64,000 nucleotides of DNA from Ancylostoma caninum (GCA_037903475.1 JBAJFG010000184.1:186001-250000), one strand, 5' to 3'; positions 22,480 through 34,132 are shown, numbered from the stretch's first letter. Program-made: numbers and translations. The notes: a model not told the origin generated them from the letters alone.

Positions 22480-24190
22480 TCAACTAGCACGATTTCCCCC
22501 TATTTCTGGAGTGATCCGCGAGAGATGCCTAGATTGTTTGAGATGTACTCTTTGCGATTCTCTTAGCGAGGTCAGATATTCCGAACTCCACCTCTGCCAG
22601 AATTTATCTACTATTTTCTCGGATGACTCAGTAGCTTCAATTGCTTGTTTCTGCGTTTGGATAAGCTCTGGATCATATGAAGGATCATCGGAATCGTCCA
22701 CTATTCCACCAGACGGGATAGAAAACGTGAGATTTCCTCTAAGAAAGTCTACGGGTCTCAGTGGCAGATCCGTTATATCACTCGAACTTGTTTTCGTTAG
22801 CGGTCTTTTGTTCAGGATAGCTTCTATCCGTGTGATTGTTGTGCACATATCGGGGAAGCTCAAACGTTTTCGACCTATAGATTTGTTGAAGGCCTTTTTA
22901 ACTAGACCAATGAGTCTTTCCCATGCGCCACCCATCCAAGGGGTGCTTGGGGGATTGAAAATCTATTGTATTTTTCCTGAGGCGCAATATGTGCATTAAC
23001 CCATTGGCGACCGCGTTGCTCACCGGTGAGCCGCGCTTTTTTGGTCGCGTGGGACCGCGCGGCTCACCGGTGAGCCGCGCCCCTATTGTCAAGTACTGGA
23101 CGCTATTTCGTAGCTTTTCACTATTTCGTAGCTTTTCCATATAAAATGTGTACAATACTTCCTAAAGAGATCTAGAACAACTGTGGTTCAAGAAAGAGTT
23201 CTCCTTTATTGCGACAAATATCATGAAAAGGATGAGATTTTGTAATCGAGGGAGATGGCTCTACATTTTTTGTGCAGTGGATGGAAATATTTTGAAGAAA
23301 AGCCAAGTTTCCTACACAGAAACACGTTCACTACATCCTGTACTTCCTTATCCGTTAGGTTAGAGCCGAACGAACGTAAGAACGTGTATACTATAATACC
23401 TAAACACTCTCTTATAACCCCAAAAACACCTTCTACAAACTTCCTTCGGCCTTAATGCAATCTAGAAGCGTTTAGATTCTCCCCTTTTTTGGTCCGATGA
23501 TAATAGTAATCTTCTGGAACTAGATTTCAAATTATTTCTGCAAAAAGATCTGTTTTTGTCCTAATCATTTTATGATAACAGTGTGGAACTTCACGGGCGC
23601 CGCACTCTTGGAAGGAGCGTTGGTCCCGCGCGCCAGACACGCAAAAATGGGCGCGGTCGTCAATGGGTTAAGGATGAGCCATTTGTGTCGTTTTGCTCAA
23701 ACATTTTCTGGATTATGATCTCTCCAAGTTTGAGATTGGTTCCGCAATCTGTGCGAATGATCCTTGGCACTCCTCTACGGGATATGAATCTCAGAAAGCC
23801 TATTGAGAAAGGCTCCTGCTGATAGGCTTTCCACGACTTCAAGATGTACAGCACGCGTGGTTAGACACTTATACAAGCACATGTACATCTTTTCTTGAGT
23901 TTTAGAGATGAAAGGACCCATGAAGTCGCATCCGAAATTTTCGAAAAGTTTCGACACAACAACCCGATCTTTAGGTAAAGACAGCATTGTTGGTGCACCG
24001 TATGGTAAACATTGATATTTCTTGCAAGTGACACAAGATTTCACGTATTTTTTGAACACGTAGGATGAGCGTGGGATCCAAAATCTCTGTCTTACTAGCG
24101 ACAATGTGTGGTCCTTTCCACAGTATCCGTTTTTTATGTGGATTTTCTGTATTGCCAGCCGTGATAACTCAGAATCATGTGGAATGTAGA
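22480..24190 (-). pseudogene. BEL/Pao integrase, split by a TTAA element
   Basis: A zinc-binding region (HDSELSRLAIQKIH, later CVTCKKYQ) precedes the catalytic core. The first aspartate is in GCDFMGPF, followed by LTTRAVHLEVVESLS. The second aspartate is in IIRTDCGTNL. The glutamate is in WMGGAWERL on the far side of the insertion. The D,D,E set is therefore all present but divided by the 668-bp insert between positions 2 and 3. A frame change also lies near 23775-23850. The last part (22480-22935) runs into the usual BEL C-terminal region. Confidence 0.85.
23000..23667. mobile_element. TTAA-target (piggyBac-type) non-autonomous element in integrase
   Basis: TTAA at 22996-22999 and again at 23668-23671 bounds a 668-bp insert with ends cccattggcgaccgcg and cgcggtcgtcaatggg. 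A CCC start and exact TTAA duplication are the mark of piggyBac elements. Sub-terminal gctcaccggtgagccgcg palindromes lie near 23018-23078. No transposase gene. Removing it with one TTAA restores continuity of the host frame. Confidence 0.82.
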
Positions 24191-24747
24191 TAGGTGACTT
24201 TGTATCGTGAGGGATATGTGCGTTTTAAAGACGCGACTGATGGCGAATTATCCCGTCCTCATCTCTAATGATGAGCTTTTCTCGGGAGCGTTTCTGTAGC
24301 ATGCTTACCTCGAGGGTTTTGTGCTCATGAGCAATTAGAGCTTCTCAGCTAAGTCTCTATCGGAGGATGAGATTTCGCTGTCGCACTCAAATTCACTTGT
24401 GATTTTGATCACGATGGGACACCTGTTGGTGTTGTTGGCGTTTGTTTTCATTGCCCAATTGTGGAGGGTTTTTCCAACTCTTGCCAGGACTCGTATGCAG
24501 TATTTGTTTTTGAAAAGCGAGTCAGATCCACAAGATCCTTTCGTTCGATCTCGAACGATTAAACGTTACTCGAAGAAATTTCTACATCGATTTCTTCTTT
24601 TTCCTGCACGTTTGTTATGGCCTCTATCGATTTGACTGGCCATCTGCTGGAGTTCTCTTCCAGTCATCTAGGTCCTCTGATCCAGTAGGCATTGATTTTT
24701 TGCGAGGTCAGCCCTCTGGTATCAGCATCAGCTGGATTGTAATTAGT

Positions 24748-25884
24748 TCAGACATGGAGGAAATTTACTTCAATACCATATACCTCAATTTGGTTCTTGA
24801 GTCGCAGAATTTTCTCACGCTGGCTTTTCACAAATGCTAGGACTTTTTCGAGGGATTTTGTCCAGTATAGTGCAATTTCGCTGTCGGAGACAACCTTTAA
24901 TTCCGTGATGGTTCTATGTGATGTGGCAAATATTGTGTTTGCCAGTCTCATTGCTATGAGTATACCTAGTAGTTCTAGTCGTGGGATAGTTTGACGACAT
25001 TTCTTCGGAGTCGGTCGAGTTTTACCACTAATCAGTTCCGACACTTTGCCGGAGGACACGCACTGAATGTACGAACATGAGGCGATAGCTGCCTCACTTG
25101 CATCTGCAAATACCCAGAGGCGTCTGCTCTCTGACAAGGTCAGAGGTATGCATCTATTTATCGATATTGTTGCGTCGTTGACTTCTCTACAAAGTTTGTA
25201 CCATTTATCAACTGTTTTCTGAGGTAGGGGTCTTCCAGTCTACACCAGTATCGAAAATTTCCCTCATCATTGATTTCAGGCCTACCATGAGTGGGCCGGT
25301 GACACCAATAGGATCAAAAATCGAATTGATTTGACTAACTATGTCTTTCTTAGTTAGTACAACTTTGTGAGGAATTGGACTGTCGACTGAGAATTTGTCG
25401 GCTATGGAATCGTAGGCCACACCAAGTAGCTTTATTCCGACCGGTCTCTAGTTTATTCGCAAGTGAAATCTTCGAGTTTGCCTCAACTGAGTTGGATGAA
25501 AATTCTCGTACGTTCATCCCAATTCTTGCAAAAAGCTCTTTTGTTTCACGATATTCTTTCAAGGCACCCTCTACTGATTCAGCATGAAGGATGTTGTCCA
25601 CATAGATTTTGTGAGACTTCTCGTGATAAATCTGAGTTTATAGTATTTAAATATACCAAAATAGCCATTTTTAAAATGCTTGGTGATGCTATCACTCCAG
25701 ATGGGAGTCTTCGGAATCTGTACTCGATTATGTTGTCCTTCGTTGGTGGATGATTGATATTTTTGAGCCATAAGAATCTGCATAAGTCACTGTGTGACTC
25801 GATGTTTAATCCGAGTTGAATGCCCTGTAATCCAGTTTTTATAATTTGGACTTCTAGGATAAAATGTGGGTAGGTGCCAATCAA
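24748..25884 (-). pseudogene. BEL/Pao reverse transcriptase and RNase H remnant
   Basis: In order on the minus strand: LCRFLWLKN with YRFRRLPSGVIASPS (25650-25830), a YVDN-like active site reading VDNILHAESVEGALKEYRE (near 25600; the canonical motif is YVDD), GMNVREFSSNS, a connection segment with IFDPIGVTGPL (25280), then RNase H starting LWVFADASEAAIASCSY with IPRLELLGILIAMRLA (24748-25137). These are BEL/Pao signatures. Frameshifts separate the blocks near 25580, 25400 and 25200. The N-terminal RT part and protease are degraded. Confidence 0.82.
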
Positions 25885-25990
25885 TCCATCGGTCGCTTTT
25901 TCTTAATGTGGATGGGAAGTGCTGCATATGATCGCCATGTAGCCCAGGCTCGACACAATTAAGCTGCCCTTTGTTTCCGTCGATCACACA

Positions 25991-27324
25991 TTTCTTGGAG
26001 GAAATAAAGCTTCACAACAATGAGGTGCCGAAATTTGCATGGGTCGCTTTTCCGATACAAAGCTCACCGAAATCTTTGGAAAGAGCACCTGTTCCTTCTC
26101 AGACACTCGTGCCGGCCGAGTGGCGGGCAAATTCTGCCGGAAAATCGGCCCGGCCGGTTTCAGGTCTGCCGCTCGGCCGGGAATCGCTCGCCGCCGGGCC
26201 GGAGGCATTCAAATCACGTTGGATCCGCTGGGTCCACAGGGATTCGGTATTCGCTCCTAGCCCTTTCCAGGACTCAATCATGTCTCGTAATGGATTCGCC
26301 TGTTCCGTCAAGCAATTCTGTTGGTTTACAAGTGTTAACCGGGATCTCGTTTGAAAAACAAATCTGAGAAAGAATCCCTATACTGATAGTACTTGAATAA
26401 CTACTATCAGTAATATCAGTAACAGGACTGATAGTACTGTTATTTGTTCTGCTCCACGTCCTTGTTCCAACTGAGGAGATTCGAACTCACCTCACCACTG
26501 TTCTTCATTGATTGATAGTCCAGTGCGCAAACCATTCGGCCATCCGTGCTCATACATTCAGCCTCCATCAGTTTGCCAATGCCTCCGTTTCTTATCAGCC
26601 CACTACTTTGCTGGTATGTTGGGCAAGACGCAGGCATAGCGTACCTGATTTAGGGTTCATCTTGGGGAGTGGATGTGATCAGTTCACTACGGTACATGTA
26701 GAAATTAACTTCGACTGGAGCGAGTTCTTCAGTCTTGATTCGCTTGCTAAGCCGCGCTGATGTAACAACTTCTCGCTGTGTGGATTTGGAACTTGAAGAT
26801 ATCTACACCGCATTCAGATGTTGTTGATACGGGAGTGGGTTGCGGGACATCTAATACCCAACTTGCTACGGGGCGGGACCGGTTAGATGCAAGCAGCAAG
26901 CAATATGACTAGACGACGACTATAAAACACTTGATCATGAAGTTCCTTTATCCAATCAACCTTCAAAAAAACTGCCATGGTCAAATCAGAAGACCAGCAG
27001 CAGACGGAATTATGGTTGAGGTCATTTGTCGACTTTCCTGCAATCGATCAGCATCGATTACGCTTAGCTGTCCTTGAGCAAATTTGTCTGATTAGGCACT
27101 CTAATAGGTCCTTTAGAGCTCTATGATATTCATAGAACCTGTCTGGGACTCCTTCAAGACTCAAAACTCTTCGACGAACATTTGAATTGATTTGATTTTG
27201 AAAGCTACTACATACAGGGAATGCTAAGAATGACCGCTCCACGTGCCCGCCGCGATTGGCCAGGAATAAGGCTGGGTATTAGAAGTCCGTAAACGACGGG
27301 AGTGGTGCGAGCTCTGTGAGCACA
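25991..27324. other. No gene; GC-rich CGGCCG patch and tRNA-like segment
   Basis: 26105-26215 is rich in ccggccg and gccgctcggccgg motifs like those at 29540-29710. A run with ctgatagtac copies lies at 26380-26440. The tRNA-like fragment is listed separately. No host exon was recognised. Confidence 0.4.
26466..26560 (-). repeat. tRNA-like fragment (SINE head or tRNA pseudogene)
   Basis: The minus strand has an A-box-like ggatggccgaatggtttgcg and a B-box-like gagttcgaatctc about 55 nt later. The T and acceptor stems do not pair fully, so it is not a working tRNA. A related fragment lies at 61265-61355. A tRNA-derived SINE is the likely source. Confidence 0.4.
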
Positions 27325-28092
27325 GTATCACTCTATAGTAAAACTCATCTGTTTGTGTGTTTGTCTGTAATCGCTTATATCTCACGATCCAGAGGACAAA
27401 CACACATGATACCTATACCGTTCGACTCGGAATTATGCCCTCCTGTGCAAAGTCAGGGTCTTTTGCCGTTTTTCGAGAAATCGATTTTGTCGATTTTTGT
27501 GGCCCCCTACCCCATCACTCTATAGTAAAACTCATCTGTTTGTGTGTTTGTCTGTAATCGCTTATATCTCACGATCCAGAGGACAAACACACATGAAACC
27601 TATACCGTTCGACTCGGAATTATGCCCTCCTGTGCAAAGTCAGGGTCTTTTGCCGTTTTTCGAGAAATCGATTTTGTCGATTTTTGTGGCCCCCTACCCC
27701 ATCACTCTATAGTAAAACTCATCTGTTTGTGTGTTTGTCTGTAATCGCTTATATCTCACGATCCAGAGGACAAACACACATGAAACCTATACCGTTCGAC
27801 TCAGAATTGTGCCCTCCTGTGCAACGTCAGGGTCTTTTGCCGTTTCCGAGAAAAACGATTTTATCGATTTTTGGCCCCCTATCCCCATCACTATATAGTA
27901 AAACTCATCTGTTTGTGTGTTTGTCTGTAATCGCTTATATCTCACGATCCAGAGGACAAACACACATGAAACCTATACCGTTCGACTCAGAATTGTGCCC
28001 TCCTGTGCAACGTCAGGGTCTTTTGCCGTTTCCGACAAAAACGATTTTATCGATTTTTGGCCCCCTATCCCCATCACTATATAGTTAAACTC
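27325..28092. repeat. Tandem array, four units of 186-187 bp
   Basis: Unit starts (ctctatagta or ctatatagta) fall at 27331, 27518, 27705 and 27891, with a partial fifth at 28077. Units are nearly identical. The first two carry ggaattatgccctcctgtgc and the last two agaattgtgccctcctgtgc, so the array grew in two steps. Each unit contains a gtttgtgtgtttgtctg tract and an atcgattt palindrome. Open frames across it are repeat artefacts. A reversed partial unit lies at 28148-28190. Confidence 0.9.
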
Positions 28093-28147
28093 ATTCATGC
28101 GAAGCGCAGCTTCGCCGCGCTTCTCTTAAATGACAATGATTTTTGCA

Positions 28148-28190
28148 GGGCACAATTCTGAGTCGAATGGTATAGGTTTCATGTGCGAAT
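28148..28190 (-). repeat. Reversed partial unit of the 187-bp array
   Basis: cacaattctgagtcgaatgg followed by tataggtttcatgtg is the reverse of the unit core at 27960-28000. It lies 55 bp past the array, after a cttcgccgcgcttc segment also seen at 3532. Confidence 0.65.
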
Positions 28191-28479
28191 CTTTTCGTCT
28201 ACAACGAGAAAAACAAGGAAGAGTTGTGCTCAGTGACTGAATCCTTGGGGGTCTCTCCGTGTGCAATCAAGAGTTTTGGAAGGGGTTGGGTGGGGAATTT
28301 ATTTTCCTATGCAAGACTAGGCGATAACCAAAGCAACACAGTTTTAGTACACCTATATATACCAACTTGCTATAGCAACATGATTTAGAGTGCACAAGCA
28401 TACCGCTTAACTTCTTTCTGTGAGTGGACGAATGGACGAATAATCACGGCACTACTCAACTTTACTGGCCCCAAAATCT

Positions 28480-28790
28480 TCATAGATTTTTTTGGCTGGG
28501 ACTTTCCATAGCGGGGGAGGGGGTTGTCTGAGGTGCTGAGCACGAATATCGTATCCATTTTGCACCATAACCCCATTTTTTGCATGGGTTACGGTAGGTG
28601 TACGGTAGGAAATTGAAAGAAAATGCCGATATCGGGTAGAAAACGGAGGTGGCTTGCAAAAATAATGGTGGTTTTCGTCGTCGGCGTCAAAGAACCTCAC
28701 TGCGCAAAATTTGAGAGGGTTCCTTGAAGTACCATATCTACAGCACATCTACCGTAACCATTAAAAAATGGGGTTATTGTGCAAAATTTA
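28480..28790 (-). repeat. Repeat G (gaggtgctgagcacgaata)
   Basis: tctgaggtgctgagcacgaa and cgtatccattttgcaccataa recur in variant form at 42574-42640 and reversed at 44213-44275, and again within 28775-28815 on the opposite strand. The copies at 28515-28600 and 28765-28810 are inverted to each other. No coding potential. Confidence 0.55.
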
Positions 28791-28997
28791 TACGATGTTC
28801 GTGTTCAGCACCTCGAATAACCCCCCTACGTGAAGTTTCAGCCAAAAAAAATTTTTTTTTGAAGATTTTGGGGCTATGTAAAGTTGAATAGCGCAAATAC
28901 TCACTCCCTTCCGAGTTCGCTACGTTTCGATCGATTCTGAGTGAATCATCTGGACACATTTAACGAAAGAATGAAGCAAACATCAATTATATACAAC

Positions 28998-29140
28998 AAG
29001 TGCTCCGACTCGCTTACGGCGAGCTTCGCAGCTGTATGCTTCATCCGTTTTGACGGATGGAAAGTAAAGGCAGCTGAGTACCAAGGTCCCGCGAAGCGGG
29101 CAAGTGCGAGACTCGCCGGAGGCGAGTCGGAGCACTTGTA
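28998..29140. mobile_element. Small foldback element (143 bp)
   Basis: acaagtgctccgactcgc (left) and gcgagtcggagcacttgt (right) are perfect inverted repeats. The interior also has gcgagcttcgcag / cccgcgaagcgggc. No coding capacity. Confidence 0.65.
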
Positions 29141-30030
29141 ACGAAATAAGTGCCTATACGATGGTTTCATCACAGTATGGACAAGTTTACTACTGCACTC
29201 TTTTTTCGGGTGATAATAGAGAAAAAGTGTAGAATGACGTATAGTCCGCAACTGAGCTTTATGCAACGTCTTCATACTAGGCGTCGGCGCAGCCCTATCA
29301 CTCTCCTCCCCCACATTGAACGATCAGTCGTATGATTACTTGCACCTGTACACCGGTATACCTTTCACATATAGAGAAGCGGACCGGTTGTGTGACGTAG
29401 CCCCACTCTGCGGTATCAGGACGCTCCGCAAGCATCAGTGAACCCGTAGTGCTGTGTGCTTCACATGGCGTGACATTACGTTAGAACCTTCGGTAGAACT
29501 TCTCCCTAACCACCGCAACCCTAAATCATAGAACTCACTCGCCCGCCGCCCAGCCGGTCGCTTGAAATCGGGCGCCGCTCAGCCGGTAATTATTCCGGCA
29601 TTTAAATTTAGGGGCGCCGCTCAGCCGGTTTTTGAATTTCGTCCGCCGCTCGGTCGGAATTGGCGAGCCGCCCTACCGGACACCCGAATTCGCCCGCCGC
29701 CCGACCGGTGCGAGTGCCTGAGTTGGATGGGGGAAGGAGAGCGACTACCGAAGAAGAACAATAGTACCTGTTTGATTTAGCTGCTGAACTTCTACTTCTA
29801 TAGGGATCTGGTTCTTCATCGAAACGGTCATTTATATTTTCTCAGCCTTTCATAAAATTAGAATTTGGATTCAATCTTGAAATTTCTGCGTAGAAATAAA
29901 GTAATGAATAATATGCGCAGAGTCATTTGCATGACCACTAAATTCAATACTGGCTTATTTTCTCTTCCTCTCACATAAAAGAGAGTTATTTCCACTATTT
30001 AATAGCACTGCTTTGGTACGCTAGCTATAC
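29141..30030. other. No gene; imperfect GC-rich tandem at 29540-29712
   Basis: About six imperfect units of roughly 25-35 bp share gccgc(t/c)cagccggt, at 29545-29712. The rest is unremarkable AT-rich DNA. Confidence 0.5.
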
Positions 30031-30945
30031 AGGCGATTCACCTCAAAGTGATCATCTCGTTGGATACGCGCGCAAGCTGGTCCATTTCAACAGTTCAAAT
30101 TCTCAATTGAAAGGCTATGTGCGAGCGTCCTTTTTTACACTTTGTAACATTTATGTATATTTTAGTGTAATGAAAGAATGTTGAGCAACTTGGCACTCGC
30201 ATGTGCACTGCACATGCGAGCGGTAGTTATTTCTTCGTAGTAAAGAGGCTAGAAGTGAGCAAAGCTGTGTTGAGACATCCTCTCTTCGAAGCACTTCCGT
30301 CCACTGAGAGTACAGCATTGCATTGACTCTGCAAATCAAATTAACAGGCGTTCACACGTTCACTTATTGTTTTCCCGCGTTGTTATGGGCGCATTCATCG
30401 CAAAGGAATGGCGATGTCGCGTCACGGACGGTACAGTTTCAAGAAGATCTCTCTGCCTGAGCTCTTTCGTTCCGAAGCGTTTTCATTCTTTGGTATGTTG
30501 TTCGAGAATTCAAAGATTTTTAAGGTCTGATAGCTCCTTCCCCTCTTTCAACAAGGCTGACTCGAAGGCTGAAATTGCCCTCAATCGTTCATCTTTCGAA
30601 AACAGCCTAAAGGGCTATTTATGCTAGATGCGTGCGTCAACCGCGCTTCAGCCACACCCAAATACTGTCTGTTCCACTAATCTTGCATGTTGGACGAGGT
30701 CCAAGATGAGGTGAGTCCCTCCACGTGGCAATGTTTGGGTCACGTCCAACATGATAAGGAATATGACGACGTGGCGGGAATTACCTTATCTTGGAGCTCG
30801 TCCAATATGCAAGATTATTGGAACAAACAATATATACATATTCGCGGAGGACTCTCCATGAAGATCAGTCAACGCGCCAGGTGCCTCTGAGTGGAGATAC
30901 TCCTCAGCCGCCGCGAATAAAGCCGCACTAAAGTGCACCTCACCT
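30031..30945. other. Half copy of foldback MITE, then small inverted repeat, no gene
   Basis: 30050-30130 (gatacgcgcgcaagctggtc, caaattctcaattgaaaggc) equals one arm of 17974-18178. 30680-30830 has inverted segments (aatcttgcatgttggacgag and ctcgtccaatatgcaagatt). No protein recognised. Confidence 0.5.
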
Positions 30946-30949
30946 GCGT

Positions 30950-31850
30950 CTTAGTTTGGTCTATTAGCTCACAGAGAGCGCCTGTGACAGGCCCAGCACG
31001 GCTTGTCGATGGGCAGGCTAGGCTTCGTAAAAGGGTCAAAAAGCAAGGGGGGCTTCGTACTGGGGTCCGGGGCGGATCTCCGAGAAAAAATTGTGGTTTT
31101 ATTACTTCTAAGGAAGGCATTACAGTCATCAGGCGAAGTAGGAGGATTAAATAAGTTAAGTGACCGATTCATTAAGTGCGGAGAAGCTGCTCTTGCTTTG
31201 AGCGACGCAACAGGAACGACTGAGGTCGAAAAACGGCTTGTAGGGAGGCTGCTCGTGCTTTGAGAGGTCAGGCGAGTGTGCGGTCCAAGTATTTTGATTG
31301 AAGCACACATTCTACAGACACCGTAGGATTCTAAGGATTCCGCCACAGTCTACACTCAACCAGATGACATGACATACATCATAGTAAACAATAAACAATA
31401 TCTTCACTAAAAAAAAGAACTAAGGGAGCACCACAGATGTTCGAACGGACGACCAAAACTTGTGCACCGCACGAAAGATATACACGAAAAACGTATTTCC
31501 GAAAATTTCATGAAGCTACTGTGAAGTCCAGACTTTAAGATTGGGTTTGAAAATTGGAGTTTGGGGAGATCTAAGAGATCTACAACTGTATGCTCATTAT
31601 TGCCAGGATCGATTTACGGCGCAAATAATATATGCGGGGGAGACCTCAGGACTCCGTCCAGGTCTCCCAGGTCGACCTAAGTCACTTAATGAGCATACAC
31701 TCTTTTAGTCCAAATAATTTTTGGGCTTCTTCATCATACATTTTTTCAGGGTCCGCTTCATCATTCAAGCACCTGATGGATGCGATTCATGAAGTATGGA
31801 ATTCCTAGGAGTTCTTGGAGTGTTGCTAAGTAGCGGTAATTTAGGAGGGC
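30950..31850 (+). repeat. Long dispersed repeat A/D, plus-strand copy
   Basis: Starts with a partial MITE J end (tggtctattagctcacagag at 30957), then repeat A (31022-31105), gaggattaaataagttaagtg, the ggtcaggcgagtgtgcggtc block and the ttggggagatctaagagatc to cacttaatgagcatacac block. It is collinear with 9560-10975 in reverse but lacks the MITE found there. The interior reads in no frame as a known protein. Confidence 0.65.
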
Positions 31851-33200
31851 GCGCGTTTGGGCCCAGCCATAAACGGGGCGTGGCTGACGGTGGTCCGCGG
31901 GTACGCACGCAGCGCGCAGCCGCTAAGTGACAGCCAGGAAGGCTCGCGCAGAGGGGTGAAATTCTTGAAATGTAGTTCGTAAAACCCTCCAGAATTTTCC
32001 TTCAGAAGGGTACTTGCTATGCTGATCGCGGAGTCGGTGCCCATTTTGTCAAACGATGTTATTTTTATCCATTTGAAAACCTAATCTTTGCGTTCAGCAC
32101 ATGAACTACCTCGCCGCACAATTTTTTCAGGAGATTCTACGACATCTTATTTGGTGCCGATTCAGGAGCGTATAGTAACCTCTAATGTTTGCTCGTAGCG
32201 TCTCTGATGTAATCTGGTCGAAAACTCTGCTGTTTTGTTTCATTTTCGAACATCTCCTGCTTTCTCCGACATCTTTTAGGCTCATTTGTATTAGGTTGTC
32301 GGGAAATGATTGAGACACTTCACCAAAGATTCTTCTTTGCATCCCTCCCACGTGACCTGTCCTTATGGTATGTCAATATATGATATAGTCTGTCCGAAAC
32401 TACGAGTCCGCCCACGCACGCGAGGATCGAGAAGCCACCACGTTTGCCAGCGCTCCGTTTGCTACCAGGCGCACGCATTAATTTGCGAGGAATTACGTAC
32501 GGCCACCTCGAGGGCGTAAATGCGTGTCCCTAAGCTGAGCCAGCGGTGAGACTGGCCCTATCCTTCATTATATAGACGCACGCGCGTCAAACGCACGCAT
32601 CTAGTATAAATTGCCGTTTGATCTGCTCAACTTCCTAGTCCATTCTCCTTGGGTGAAGGTGTTTTCTCCGAATTTATGTTTTTTTTTGCGTCAGAATATT
32701 GTGCCCCCACCTTCCCCAGATTATAATTCGAACAGTGAACTCGTGCCCCAGTACGAGCTGTTTCCTGGGACTCCAATTTTCAAAGCGAGTTCAACTTTTC
32801 CCTTCTTTCAAAGGGGGCTTCGTAAAATTTTGGTTTCTCAAAGGGGGCTTCGTTTCGATTTTGGGCTGGGGAAGACCTCGTGCCGGGGCCTGGTCCGATG
32901 AAAAGGACTGCGTTGATAAGGGCGATGAAAGACGAAAAAAGGTTTGCAAAAGAACTGCTCGTAGCTCGAGCAGCGCAACAGCTGCGATCGAGGGGTGAAA
33001 AGTCCGATTGGAGCAGATCATGTACAGGTTCGCATAATCCAAAGGACTCAAACGATTCCTGCGCTGCGGAATCTGCACGGATTGAGTTGAAACCTTCAGT
33101 AAAGTAAAAACTAAGGGATTACTAGAAGTTTTCGGATAAGATAATCTAAACATATGTAAACTAAAAAAATTAAATAAATAAAAGAAATGTATGCTGTAAA
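31851..33200. other. Mixed repeat fragments, no gene
   Basis: 32387-32450 is the left end of a 'TATAGTC' MITE, truncated and followed by repeat H reversed (32460-32640). 32800-32880 has two gggggcttcgt units. 33090-33125 resembles the 3' part of repeat D. Other sequence is unassigned. Confidence 0.5.
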
Positions 33201-33544
33201 TTAAAGAAATGTATGCTCACACTGTGAGTGATTGAGCATAAGTATCCAGCCCCTTCTACCATACATATGGCTATACCAGTGGCGGACGCAGAAAGTGGGG
33301 AGAAGGGGGGGGGGGTGGGGAAAAAAGTGGGTTGTTCGCCGTTTTGGGGACCCAGGCAGAAGATAAAATTGATAAAAAAACATTATTTATTACAATAAAT
33401 AATTGATAAAAGTTATATTAAAAATAAAATTAAAAATAAACAAGTAAAAATAAACTCATACAAGATTTTTATATGTGTTGTAAAGTACTCTGATAACTGT
33501 GCAGCACGAACGCAGCCCGGAACGGCGTGATGGTTCGAGTAGAA

Positions 33545-33582
33545 ACCCTAGCAGCAACGGTTCCCAGTTGCTGCTAGGGTTA
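33545..33582. repeat. Perfect 15-bp-arm hairpin
   Basis: aaccctagcagcaac and gttgctgctagggtt flank an 8-nt loop. It is isolated, with no paired copy noticed in the window. Confidence 0.6.
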
Positions 33583-33638
33583 TCAGAGTAATTTCAAAAA
33601 TTTGCCGACCCATCCTCGGGGGGGGGGGGACTGGTGGG

Positions 33639-33887
33639 TATAGTCTGTCCGAAACGACGAGTCCGCCCACGCACGCGGGGACCGAGAAGCTGCCACGTTC
33701 GCCAGCGCTCCACATCATCATCCCTGATCTGCGTATCACGTTTCATCGTTATGGTATTGACTTCATGGTATTGACCAATGATTTGGCTGTGACGTGGACG
33801 ACGTGGCAGCCAACAGCATCCGTCCCAGCTGCGCCGCCTCTCGATCCCCGCGTGCTTGGGCGGACTCCTCGTTTCGGATAGACGATA
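33639..33887. mobile_element. MITE family 'TATAGTC', copy 2
   Basis: Inverted ends tatagtctgtccgaaacgac and gtttcggatagacgata. Interior blocks match copy 1. Its right end abuts the foldback element at 33892 with only a few bases between, so one probably inserted at the edge of the other. Confidence 0.8.
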
Positions 33888-33891
33888 TGTA

Positions 33892-34132
33892 CAGTCCTGT
33901 AGATCAGGAGGGAAGGATCTCCGCGAAGCTCAGAATCCTCCACGTCGTTATCTCCAGCAAGCAGATCGTGGGTCGACATGTTAGACATAACTGCGTATCA
34001 CGGTCGAACGTCGTCTTCAGTCATCTCGAACATGTCGACCCATGATCTGCTTGTTGGACATGACGACGTGGAACGAAGTGGAGGATTCTAAGCGTCGCGG
34101 AGATCCTTCCCTCCTGATTCCCTACAGGACTG
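33892..34132. mobile_element. Foldback MITE (241 bp)
   Basis: Ends cagtcctgtag and ctacaggactg, with TA outside the left end. Arms carry gatctccgcgaagctcagaa / ttctaagcgtcgcggagatc and gcagatcgtgggtcgacatg / catgtcgacccatgatctgc. The arms run nearly to the centre. Confidence 0.75.

Larger units (their letters stand above)
19872..25990 (-). mobile_element. BEL/Pao retroelement with envelope gene (Tas/Cer type), decayed
   Basis: Gene order on the minus strand is RT, RNase H, integrase, then an envelope-like gene downstream of pol. This matches BEL/Pao elements with env (genus Semotivirus; Ascaris Tas, C. elegans Cer). No gag, no clear protease and no long terminal repeats were found, so the 5' part is lost or unrecognisable. 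The integrase is split by a 668-bp TTAA element (23000-23667). The body has several frameshifts and stops, so it cannot make infectious or transposing products. Beyond about 25990 the sequence is unrelated. The low-coordinate end carries other MITEs. Confidence 0.8.

Noticed and set aside
26466..26560. A functional tRNA gene
   Set aside because: A-box and B-box-like strings exist, but the T and acceptor stems do not pair. The same layout recurs at 61265-61355, suggesting a SINE-type repeat.
19000..27300. Long terminal repeats of the BEL/Pao element
   Set aside because: I looked for a matching pair beyond both ends of the pol-env block and found none. The element is truncated or the repeats are unrecognisable.
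26000..27300. gag of the BEL/Pao element
   Set aside because: No CCHC knuckle or gag-like frame is visible. The sequence changes to GC-rich repeats and a tRNA-like fragment.
27325..28092. CRISPR array
   Set aside because: Units are 187-bp contiguous tandem copies without unique spacers, in evident eukaryotic DNA.
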